A stretch of 64,000 bases of DNA from Porodaedalea pini (taxonomy: Eukaryota; Basidiomycota; Agaricomycetes; Hymenochaetales; Hymenochaetaceae): NCBI GenBank assembly GCA_002794775.1, contig NBAY01000025.1:310001-374000 (forward strand), written 5' to 3'. The notes beneath the pieces are model-generated. The model ran no database searches, was not told the DNA's origin, and saw nothing but the letters and a program-made list of their open reading frames with translations. Made by a program: the position numbers and the translations under genes. Shown here piece by piece: positions 34,739-43,874 of this stretch (within the stretch, counting starts at the first letter, position 1; the number at the start of each line of letters is the position of its first letter).

Positions 34739-36631
34739 TGAAAGGTGATGGTACAGGTCTACAGGCAGACTCAGACCTGGTTGAGTTCGGCCACTGGGAG
34801 TTTACTCTAATGTGTCTGATGGAGGGGATAGTGTCAGGAAGTGTAGGGAAGTGTAAGGGAATACTTGGGGCTAGGTGTTGAATTGGGGGTGCGAGTACAA
34901 AGGGTGACCAGCAAAATGTGCCTAAATGCAGTCAGAGAACAAAGAGCAACTTTGATCTTGACAACCTGGGCTCGGAAACTCATCAGCAAAGACAGAAATC
35001 AGAACAATTCGTCGAGACGATTCTGAATCTGAAATGATCTCGAGATGTGATGCAGAATTGATGGATATATGGGAGTTGCACTGTTGTGGCTGGCGGAACA
35101 TGTGGAACTCCTGGAACCAAAAAGCTATTTTTGTAGCTCTATGACGTGGGCTCAGAATCGTGTAAGACAAGACAGTATTTGAAAGCAATTTTTGACGAGA
35201 TTACAAATCTGAAGAGAGCTTGAGAATCAGTTTAGAACTGAGGGCAATATAGCAAAAGCAAGATTTGACCAAAAACGGGACTCAAGACGGTGTAGAGTTC
35301 AGATGAGCAGCCAATCACTGCAGATCCCTCTAGAGGCCATCCGTTGCATGTTCCGACAGGTATTGATGCATACCAGACTCAGAAGGATTGGCATGACGTG
35401 TACCGGACTCAGAAGGATTTGCCCAACACATATCAGACACAGGATGATATGCCTGACATCACATCAGCAGATCACTGGGAAGATCCCCCTGGCAATTCGG
35501 GGCATACTGGAAAGCTTATGTCATCAGAGTCAGTTGGGACATGTACCGGAGATCTGCCTGATGATGGATGACGACTCACCGATTGGAGGATCTCAGTTCT
35601 GGTGGAGCTGCGATATGACCAGATGATGGACCAAGGCAAATGGGGAAGTTGACACATGGACATGTTTTCTTTTGATTTTCTATATTTCTCTTATGTTCCA
35701 AGTGTTTTCTCTCCGATGCTCTATGTTTCACCCAGTATGCACATTATACTCACTTTGGAATAATTTTCTTGTAGATAGATCTCTTGCACCTTGTATTTAG
35801 GGACTTTCCTGTCATAGGTAGCAAGGGAGGAAATACTACCACAGAGTTCCCCTCAGATAGGGCAGCTTCCGTGCATGCAGTTAGTCTCTGCAACAGTTAG
35901 TTTCATGGCAACCTCGTCTTCAGTCTCGTCTCTTGTCTCAATATCTTGCTCATTCCAGCTCCGTACCAACACTCACATCGGGTCCGGAGCACCTTACAGT
36001 ATTGACACATACCGACACGTACCGACACATACTGACACGTACCGACACGTACCGATGCATACCGATGCATACCGACGTGTACCGAGATTTTTCCCATGCT
36101 CATACCAAGTATATATTTACTTCAAAACTCAACAGAAGCACATCCCCAAATGAACTGCCAATCCTAAACAACCCATACACAGGATCTACAACGGAATGGA
36201 TGGAATGACACTGAATGGCAATGGAGACAAGAACTAATGACTGGAACTGACTTGGAGGAACTAAACTTTTATTTTTGAGACATTTACATGAGTGTTTAAA
36301 TAACCAACAGAGGGATGAGCCTCTGAGCGGCATACAAAGGACACAAAGACAGACCAGAGGCTCTAGCCAAACAATACCAAACAACTGGGACTCAGAGCCA
36401 GAACTTGAGAACATGAGCAATTAAGCTTTGGGAGGCTCGGGACAATACCAGATGTGACCTAAAACAGACTTCGATGGCTCACTGGTGCAGAACCAAGCTG
36501 TATCCGTCAAATCAATCCAGCCAAACACTGAAACTGTCCTGAAATGTATCAGGGATACTTGTAAGGCTGTCCTGAGTTGAGTTGAACCTAATAGAGCTGA
36601 TTCCAAGGCCAGCAGCATCGGGATCTCCACA
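34739..36631 (-). mobile_element. Solo LTR, 1-kb family, copy 4, itself interrupted
   Basis: A minus-oriented copy flanked by ACAT (34735-34738) and GCAT (36632-36635). It is split by a 900-bp insertion at 35291-36190; without this it is about 990 bp. The chromovirus coding sequence resumes at 36632 (AYKLKLPKHWKKVHPVF). Confidence 0.85.
35291..36190 (-). mobile_element. Solo LTR, TGTAGATCC family, nested in 1-kb LTR copy 4
   Basis: 900 bp with TGTAGA...TCTACA ends and perfect ACGG flanks (35287-35290 and 36191-36194). On the minus strand it begins TGTAGATCCTG and ends ...CTCTACA like 60874-61805, and shares the gtgaaacatagag... internal stretch with it. Its array of cggtacg/cggtatg-type units is at 36000-36085. 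Confidence 0.85.
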
Positions 36632-36990
36632 GCATACAAGCTCAAGCTCCCAAAGCACTGGAAGAAAGTCCACCCTGTCTTTAACAAAGCCTTGCTGAAA
36701 CCATCCATTGAACTGTCCTTCAAAAGCCAGAAGAAACTGCCACCACCACCACCAGAGATTGTTGACAACAAAGAGGAATACAAGGTCAAGGAAATCCTAG
36801 ACTTATGTCTGCATTGGGGGAAACTACAGTACCTCATCAAGTGGGTCAGATACAATGAACCAACCTAGCAGCCACAAATGGACTTTGGTGGGAATGCAAA
36901 GGAGGCGATCACTGAGTTCTACCAAAATCACCCCAGCACCCCCCATAAACTCAATATCCCTCGCCAACAACTATGTCTGATCTTCATCAA
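36632..36990 (+). pseudogene. pol: C-terminal pol and chromodomain of decayed chromovirus
   Basis: After PPPPPEIVDNKEEY there is a chromodomain: YKVKEILDLCLHWGKLQYLI, KWVRYNEPT, then TAG at 36867-36869, then GGNAKEAITEFYQ. Chromodomains at the pol C-terminus target integration to heterochromatin marks in this clade. Confidence 0.8.
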
Positions 36991-37034
36991 TACCAAGTTG
37001 GTCGGGACACCCAACCTTGAGGGGAGGGTGGTAA

Positions 37035-37508
37035 TGTTAGGACTCAAACTTTCACCATTTCTTTTAATCCCCTTTTACCATTTTCCTTTATTCTAATCGC
37101 TCCTTTTCTATTATATTTAGTCATCTTTCCTAATCCTTTCCCATGCTTATGTTATCTACAATCCTTCCCACACTCATTTGATCCAACCTGACCTTCATTT
37201 GTTCCATTACATAAACTGTACAGTACATAGATAATTAGGGTAGTTGCATCTCACAAGGTGATCACTGTATATAAGGAAGAGGAATTGCATCTGAATACCT
37301 GTTCTGCTTTTCCTCTTACCTCTGTGATGACCTAGGTGAGACCATGCCCCCTCCTGTAATAGTGTACTGTTGTATTAATCCTCTTACCTCCATGATGACC
37401 TAGTCTGAGTACAGCATGTCCCAAGTCCCTGCTTGAGTATAGCACATCCCAGTTGACAGTTAGCCGAGGCCTGCCCAGTTCAAGTGTCTCCCAAACTCCC
37501 ACCTAACA
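37035..37508 (+). repeat. 3' LTR of decayed chromovirus
   Basis: 474 bp, TGTTAGGACT... to ...CACCTAACA, directly after a polypurine tract (GGGGAGGGTGGTAA, 37021-37034). It contains tatataagg at about 37268-37276 and the conserved GTTCTGCTTTT downstream. Confidence 0.85.
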
Positions 37509-37725
37509 CTATGCTTGACACTGGTCCTAATTACATATGTGGTGTGGAGGGAGAAGGCAATCGAGATTGACTGCTTTGAACAACAAGTATGCGCCATTCA
37601 ATGAGGATGTCAAACACACCTCCCACCCTCTCCTCCATAGCCACAAGCCAGACAGCTGCCTGCTTGCCAAACCACAGCCCCTCACATCAACAGATGTGAT
37701 GCAACCAGCATAACCTATGCATATA
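37509..37725 (+). pseudogene. gag fragment of another chromovirus copy
   Basis: Resembles 22652-22865 of the decayed element (tggtcctaattacatatg..., ggagggagaaggcaatcgagattga..., catcaacagatgtgatg). It follows the 3' LTR directly without its own LTR, so it is a leftover of a further copy. Confidence 0.6.
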
Positions 37726-37987
37726 AGTATATATACTGAGGGAGAACCCTAAAGGTAAGGTATGATAAATCACTTGTAGATTTTGACTAAAATCAAATCA
37801 TCCACTGGCAAAAAGCTCATGATCAATCCGCCTATCCACTTTAGTGAGATACTTAGCCCATTGCACCAAGCAGGTCGACTACCTTGCGTAAACAAAATAC
37901 AACACATGAACACTGTCAGAGCTATCCTTTCTGTTTGATACGACGTCTTCTCTGAGCTTGCTGTTGACACTACCTGCATCTGGAGAC

Positions 37988-38847
37988 TTAGGCACTGGTT
38001 ACTGGGTTGGGTCTGACCAAAATGAATGTTCTGCCCAACGGATCTCCCAATCTGACATCTAGAGCAAACTGGCTAATATTAAAATTTGAGATCGAGGTTG
38101 TCGAGTTGACCTCAGTCTGATCGTTAAAGCCGGCAGACTGATTGAACAGCAGGAATATGTATCTGCATGCATATTTGGAATATCAGCGAGTGCTAGAAAT
38201 TTCTGAGATTGGATCCTTGCTGACCGATGAGGATCTGACCCAGCAGGCAGAGTTGGCTGTCGAAATTCTGACAACACGGGGGTCGAATTTGAGAGAAGTG
38301 AGAGGCCTTCAGTGTCCGGGAGGCCAGCCATGAAGTTTCTGCCAAGGAAATGTCAAATTTGCGCATTTGTTGGTGACTGCGGTGTCGGGGCATCAAGATC
38401 AACCATCGCAATGACAAAAGTCTCTCCTGCATTAGATGAGGATGCAGATTGTTGGATACCAAAGAGCAGAGGTATGGTAGTCTCTAACGATTTATTGAAA
38501 TTAGCATCCACAGCAGGTACCGGGAGTAAGCTATGGCCGTTGCAAGACACTCACAGTTTTGGGCGAGCTGTACGCCCGCCGTTACATTCACTGTCAGGGC
38601 CACACTTTGGGGAAAGGCGACTTTGAGTAAATTTGTTGGGTTGAAAGGTAAGATCCGCATCCTCTGGAATCTGCAGTGCTGTTCAGCATCTTACATACTG
38701 CAATGACCAAGGACTGGGATTTTACAACTGTACCTGCACGCTGTCAAATATGGCTTTCACAGTTTGGAGACTCGTGTCCTGGCCAACAGAGGGCAATACC
38801 AGTGACGCAATCCATAGAATGCTGAAGAGAGATATAAAATGTTTCAT
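37988..38847 (-). pseudogene. PEBP-like secreted protein, copy A (dead)
   Basis: Paralogue of the intact gene at 39410-40258 with the same exon pattern. Exon 1 (38847-38734) encodes a signal peptide (MKHFISLFSILWIASLVLPS) and QDTSLQTVKAIFDS. Exon 2 (38670-38555) encodes IPEDADLTF, then an extra base shifts the frame before NPTNLLKVAF. Exon 3 has TTIPLLFGIQQSA and MVDLDAPTPQSPTNAQI followed by TGA where Arg is expected, then LSNSTPVLSEF and GSDPH. Exon 4 reads YIFLLFNQSAGFNDQTEV to the stop at 37988-37990. It has at least one frameshift and one TGA, so it is not translated as a whole. Confidence 0.75.
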
Positions 38848-39409
38848 GATGATCACCTTAGAGGGGACTCAAGCGTGGCAAAGCCCTTGACCTCCTTTAT
38901 AACCACCGGTGTTTCTAGCTACCCATTTACCAGAAGCTCAACTCTCCAATGATGAATGACCGGCTGCTTTTGACGCATACATAGATGATCGACTGCGCAT
39001 CCATGAGTCCAAAAGTGAGAGAAACATTTTTACTGTGGCACTCAAAGTCAGCCCCACAACATATTTTCAATGAGTAAGCAACCAATACGTGCACAAGGGC
39101 AACAAGAAAAAGAAGGCAGATTATATTGGCGAGGGAAGAGAGAAGCACTTGTGGGTTACAAGAGCTTTGACTTGGCCCCCTTTTCACAAAAGCGAGCTTC
39201 TTTGTATGCATGTATACTCATGTGATCAGTGCGAACACATTCGGTACAAGTGCTAAGGCGCATATTCGGGAAATATATTGAAAGCAACAAATCAGACGAC
39301 ATCAATTTATGCACCAAGAGGCAGGATCAAACGAAATGATACCATTTTGATACATGCAAGCTTCACACAGTTCTCATCATCCTTGGAGCATATATAGACT
39401 TGTATGACA
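38848..39409. other. Intergenic between the PEBP-like copies
   Basis: Promoter side of copy A and 3' side of copy B. A 94-codon minus-strand open stretch (38927-39211) has a hydrophobic middle but no family resemblance; not called as a gene. Confidence 0.5.
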
Positions 39410-40258
39410 CTATGTGCTTGGGTCTGGGCCAACCAGCATGAACGAGCCACCTAGAGGGTCGCCCAGGCCGACATCCTGAGCAAATTGGCTGATGTTGAAA
39501 TTTTCAACAGACGTTGTGGCATTGACCTCTGTCTGGCCATTGAATCCCAGGGGCTGTTGGAAGAGAAGGAACACGTATCTGACAATCATGAGGAAAATTC
39601 ACTCAGTATTCACCTTCAGTTGTGACGTATTGAAATAGGCTCACCTGTGTGGATCGGATCCTGCTGGGGGTGTCGGCTGCAAGAATTCTGACAATGCTGG
39701 AGTGGAGTTCGATAGTATTGTGAGTCCATTGATGTCTGTATGACTAAGGTCGAAGTTGCCCCCAAGGAAGTGTCTGATCTGTGCTTTGGTGGGCATCTGC
39801 AGCGTGGGCGTGTCCAGGTCTACCATAGCCACAACAAACGGTCCTCTTGCTGCCCACAATGAGCCAGAGTGCTGGATACCAAAGACCAGAGGTATAGCAG
39901 TTTCTGTGGAGGATATTAGGATCAAGAAAGAGTTGTCACTGCCTTATTCTTTAATGATAAACGGATAAACAAACAATTGCAAGGGAGCTGGATGCCTGCA
40001 TGCACTGGAACTTCAGATCCTGAGGCCTGCAGGAAAGCTACCTCAAGCAGAAGGCTTGGATTGAATGTTATGTCCACTGCCTCGGTAATCTGCAAATGGG
40101 AAGGAGCATAATGTGGTTCACTCAATAACCCTGGCGAAATGACAAAGACTTACATTAGCATTTTTGAAAGTGGTCTTTACAGCTTTAAGACTTCTATCCT
40201 GCACAATAACAAAAGAGGCGAATGTGAGAAGAGGCAAGACATTTGTGAGAAAGACCAT
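39410..40258 (-). CDS. Secreted PEBP-like (phosphatidylethanolamine-binding) protein
   Basis: Four exons join cleanly: 40258-40154, 40089-39963, 39903-39645, 39578-39410 (660 nt, 219 residues plus stop), with GT-AG introns of 59-66 bp. The N-terminus MVFLTNVLPLLTFASFVIVQ is a typical signal peptide. Family motifs are AMVDLDTPTLQMPTKAQI (the D-P-D-x-P-like ligand-site strand), RHFLGGNF, PTPPAGSDPHRYVFLLFQQP (the GxHRY/F segment), and a C-terminal FNISQFAQDVGLGDPLGGSF. Fungal PEBP-like proteins of this secreted type resemble the carboxypeptidase Y inhibitor family; the ligand here is unknown. A dead paralogue lies immediately downstream on the same strand, so this is a local tandem duplication. 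Confidence 0.8.
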
Positions 40259-41172
40259 CTTACTATTGAATGACACTGTCGCATCATCTGTCACCCAATG
40301 TTTCCTTTATATATCAGCTGAACAGGAATATAATGCCCATGTCCCACTCCACGGACTCTGGACAAAATCGTGGGACACTCCCGCAGAGGAAGGATTTGAA
40401 CAGCTTGGGCCATGACAAGCATGAGAAAATGCTTCCATGGTTATAGAGGAGGTTGCAGTGTTCTCGTCGCAGCATGGACGGTGCACCTAGTATCCTTACT
40501 CTCTGGCATTATGAGAAGCCCGAATGTGCGATCACTTTCACAGATGAAATCTTCTGCATTCCCCCATTCATGCCCCTTCTTCACAGTGAAGTACAGCCTG
40601 AGAGCTTTCGCTTGTAGTCCATTCCATGCTGCAAAGACGATGTGAGTAGTTGAACAGTTTCAGGTGAACACATAAGGCAGAATGAGACACATAATTGCTT
40701 ATGGAGTCTCTGATGACGGTACATGCACGAATCATGTCCCACAAGTATAACAAACGATTTGAGCGCTCTGCACCTCCCCACTTTTTCGTCTTCCTCAACA
40801 GTAAACCGAATCTGAACTGCGGTAGATGCTTAGTTGGCTTGCAAGAATGGACAAGACGACAGTCGAGTATCAGAATATCCGGGCAGAAGAGACAGCACCA
40901 TAGGAAATGCGATTGCAGGGCAAACATCTACAACTTGATTCTACACCTGAATGGTCATTCATTGGTAAGCATAAAGGTGGAAAGATAAAATTATAGCTAG
41001 AGAGTATGAAAGTTTTGCTCACACACGTGTCCACCCAAGAGCATAAGACGCACTTTTGTCAGAAGGGAAAGGATGAGTTCTTTTGAAGCTATGGTCGAAA
41101 GTTCAATAGACTTACCTCAAATAGATTCTCAGTTGCAAATTTCTCTAATGTTCTACTTTACTTTACTTTATT
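40259..41172. other. Intergenic between PEBP copy B and the ADH 3' end
   Basis: Contains the promoter side of the PEBP gene and the 3' side of the ADH gene. Short open stretches on both strands overlap each other and show no family features. Confidence 0.5.
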
Positions 41173-41514
41173 TCACTTGTCAATGTCAAGAACAACTTGT
41201 CCGATGACCTCACCCCTCGACATCTCCTTGTAAACCCTGCATCAAGTATAGAATGTGATAAGTGAAACCAAATTGAGAAAGGGACTTTACACACTCATTG
41301 AGCTCCGACAATGCGCGCACACTATACTTCACTTTCACCTTGCTGGCAGCAGCAAGCTCCACTGCTTCAATTGCATGCTTTCAATTGCCAATTGATACGC
41401 CTTTCATGTTTAGTCCATGCCCGCCGACAAGAATCACAGGCACCTCGAGCATTGTACCTGGAGGTAGACCAACGACAAGCAAGTCCCTGTCAGATGGAGA
41501 TACGTGCATGCAGC

Positions 41515-41519
41515 ACTGT
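41515..41519. repeat. Target site duplication, left
   Basis: ACTGT, identical to 48452-48456, flanking the intact chromovirus. Confidence 0.9.
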
Positions 41520-41746
41520 TGTCATGGACGCTTTTTAAATTCTCTTATCTTATCTTATCTTATCATATCCATCCATCACTAATCACGCTTATTCCTGCTT
41601 ACTCATTATTCATTACGCTCCTTCTCGCACTATCCTTACTCGCTGACCGATCCTATGATTTCATTATTCTATGAAGTTCCACGACGTTCTATCATCTATC
41701 CTTATGTAGTAGTTAATTCCCTGGTCCGTGCGCAGCCGCTGAAGGG

Positions 41747-41754
41747 TATATAAG
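41747..41754 (+). promoter_or_regulatory. LTR TATA box
   Basis: TATATAAG. It lies about 30 bp upstream of the AGTTTCGACCT stretch predicted to be the RNA 5' end. Confidence 0.75.
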
Positions 41755-41781
41755 TAGGTAGTCCTCCTGTACTTATCCCCT

Positions 41782-41792
41782 AGTTTCGACCT
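41782..41792 (+). promoter_or_regulatory. Predicted RNA 5' end, complementary to the PBS
   Basis: AGTTTCGACCT is the exact reverse complement of 41951-41961 and lies at the usual start-site distance from the TATA box. Confidence 0.7.
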
Positions 41793-41950
41793 GGTCAATT
41801 CTACCTGGCTACGTCCAGAAGCTACTCCTTATCTCCGCGCTGTGTCAGTTTCCCCTGGCTCACTGCTCTCTCTCTTGTCTCCCTCCTCCTCTGACTGAGT
41901 TCCGCGCGACCCGGTTACCATTTGCGTACCCGTAGTCCGTCGCTGACACA

Positions 41951-41961
41951 AGGTCGAAACT
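41951..41961 (+). promoter_or_regulatory. Self-priming primer-binding site
   Basis: AGGTCGAAACT, two bases after the 5' LTR, pairs over 11 bases with 41782-41792. No TGG-initiated tRNA-complementary site is present. Tf1 of fission yeast uses an 11-nt self-primer at the same place, so the arrangement matches the Tf1/sushi group. Confidence 0.75.
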
Positions 41962-42788
41962 TACCCCTACCGCCTTGCGCATTCTCAGTCACCGACGCCA
42001 AGCTGGCTCTGAACATTCGCATCTCCTACCGACAACAATCTCTCTACCGCGCTACCATCTACACCTTTACCTGTACCCCGCAACTCACTCTCACCATTGA
42101 ACTCCTTCTACTATCTATCATCATCACTATCAACCCCCATCTTGTCCAACAACCTCAAAACCGACCACTACCTGTCCGTAACCCCGAACTCTAGACCAAC
42201 ATTCTCATCCGACGCGTCCGACGACTTGGACTGCGACCCCGACTACGATCGCTTCGACCCACACCTATTCTTAGATCGATCTCACGTGCATCGATCAGGC
42301 CGATACGTCGTTAATTCCTTACCTTCATTATTAAACTCACTCGTTTCACAACCCGCCGTCCTCTTTCTATTCGATCAACCAGCACTCGTTTGAGAGGGGG
42401 TAACGTTGAGTCCGACCCACTCGAGAGTAGCTACCAGGCCTTGGGGGTGATCTTCGGAAAGGTCCCTTGGCGCCCGTTGGAGTCTTCACAAAGGAAGATC
42501 CGGGTTTGATCAGCAAGTGAAAGTCGACCACTGCATCCGGAGTTTTGTTACAGCGCTCAATCAGATCCGCAGGCGTCCGCACCACCTGTCGGCTGGCAGT
42601 GTTGTTTCTGATTTGAGCTGGCTCCACACCCGTACGCTCGACTGCCTGGATCCGCAGCGCAGCGGTGGAATACACCACCAGAAGACACTGCCGACGCTGT
42701 CCTCGCACAACTACCACCCCTGACCGACGACGACCTGGTACGCCTAGACGACGAGCTAGGAGCCCACCAACCAACACCACCGCCTATC

Positions 42789-43874
42789 ATGGCAGAACCC
42801 CAAGCCCCAGCTGCGCCAGCAGCCGCAACTCCGACGATCTCAAACGACATGATGCAGGAGATCATCAACGCACTACACGGCCTGGGATTACTCGCAACCC
42901 CCACGCCAGCAGCCGCAGCCGCACCTGTCCCTCCACCAACAAGCCGCAGTGGAGGAAGACATATCGCCAAACCCGAGACGTTCAACGGACGAGACTACAA
43001 GAAGTTCGAACGTGCCATCACCCTTTACGTTGAAGCTAACGCAGAGGACTTCATGAACGACAAGGACTACTTCCTTTTCGTGTTGTCGTTCATGACGGAA
43101 GGCTCGGCCGCACTCTGGGCACAGAACTTCCTGGAAAGCATCAAGATGGACGGCTATCTGATCTTTTCGCTCGTCAGTCGCCAGAAGTTTAACGAACAGC
43201 TGGAGAAAGCGTTCGGAGATCCGAACGAACGCATGAACGCCATGCAAAAATTGGATAGCTGGAAGCACACCCGAGACATCACAGCCGACCAATTCTTCCA
43301 GCAGTTCGACATCTATCGCCGTGCGGCAGGATACAACGATGATGCAAAGAATGACGACACCCTCATCCACAAACTGACGAAAGCCTTGGATAGAGAGATC
43401 GTATACCGAATCGAAATGAGTGACACGGTCCCAACCACGTACAAAGGCTGGCAAGAAAAAGCCATTCGATTCGACAACGCTAGACGTCAGATGAAGGCCA
43501 TCGAACAAATGCGCGCTGCCCCGTCCAGACCTCAGGTGCTCCCACCAAAACCTACCCAGACGTTCACACCGAGAATCCCCGAAAGACGCGATGCCACCGG
43601 AGTCACATACGGAGGCATGGGGAAACCGATGGACGTCTCACTCGAAGAGCTGAGGAAAGCCGGACTCTGCTACTACTGCAAGGAATCTGGACATCTACAG
43701 AGGAATTGCCCGATGCAGAAGAAGGTGATAAGGGCTGTGTTGATGGGGATGGAACCCCGAGAGAGAAAAGTCTGGGCAGACGAGACCGCGACGCTCAAGG
43801 AGTCAGACTTTGCGGAGGAAGAAGAGGAGGCGCTCTTTGAGCGGGAGTTGGATTTTGCGGAACCCCAGCAGTGA
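42789..43874 (+). CDS. gag: Gag of intact chromovirus
   Basis: 361 residues. After an Ala/Pro-rich start there is a retrotransposon gag/capsid region (ETFNGRDYKKFERAITLYV, FLFVLSFMTEGSAALWAQNF, FFQQFDIYRRAAGYND) and a CX2CX4HX4C zinc knuckle, CYYCKESGHLQRNC, near residues 296-309. The C-terminus is acidic. The ATG at 42789 is the first in frame after a stop, although the frame is open for about 180 bp upstream. The TGA at 43872-43874 overlaps the start of the pol frame. Confidence 0.9.
   Translation: MAEPQAPAAPAAATPTISNDMMQEIINALHGLGLLATPTPAAAAAPVPPPTSRSGGRHIAKPETFNGRDYKKFERAITLYVEANAEDFMNDKDYFLFVLSFMTEGSAALWAQNFLESIKMDGYLIFSLVSRQKFNEQLEKAFGDPNERMNAMQKLDSWKHTRDITADQFFQQFDIYRRAAGYNDDAKNDDTLIHKLTKALDREIVYRIEMSDTVPTTYKGWQEKAIRFDNARRQMKAIEQMRAAPSRPQVLPPKPTQTFTPRIPERRDATGVTYGGMGKPMDVSLEELRKAGLCYYCKESGHLQRNCPMQKKVIRAVLMGMEPRERKVWADETATLKESDFAEEEEEALFERELDFAEPQQ

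Larger units (their letters stand above)
21015..37508 (+). mobile_element. Decayed chromovirus (Ty3/gypsy), host of nested insertions
   Basis: An old LTR retrotransposon whose parts are now scattered: 5' LTR 21015-21395, gag 21936-22950, protease about 23400-23760, reverse transcriptase 23880-24822, RNase H 32238-32670, integrase 33753-34700, chromodomain 36740-36990, polypurine tract 37019-37031, 3' LTR 37035-37508. It is broken by a second gypsy element (24823-32237) and two 1-kb LTRs (32755-33752, 34739-36631). Coding regions hold many stops, and catalytic residues are changed (reverse transcriptase YLND; integrase second Asp replaced by Asn). Without the insertions it is about 6.2 kb, similar in domain order to the intact element at 41520-48451. 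No target duplication is visible outside the LTRs. Confidence 0.85.
41520..41948 (+). repeat. 5' LTR of intact chromovirus
   Basis: 429 bp, TGTCATGGACGC... to ...GTCGCTGACA. It contains tatcttatct repeats at about 41546-41566 and a TATA box at 41747-41754. Confidence 0.95.

Noticed and set aside
34573..34881. 102-codon open stretch that fuses pol and LTR sequence
   Set aside because: It crosses the border of 1-kb LTR copy 4 at 34739, so it is a chance fusion.
35875..36208. Open stretches with HVPTHTDTYRH-type repeats
   Set aside because: They are the cggtacg-type LTR repeat units read as protein.
43841..43874. Slippery heptamer for -1 frameshifting at the gag-pol overlap
   Set aside because: No X-XXY-YYZ heptamer in the right phase is present in the overlap.
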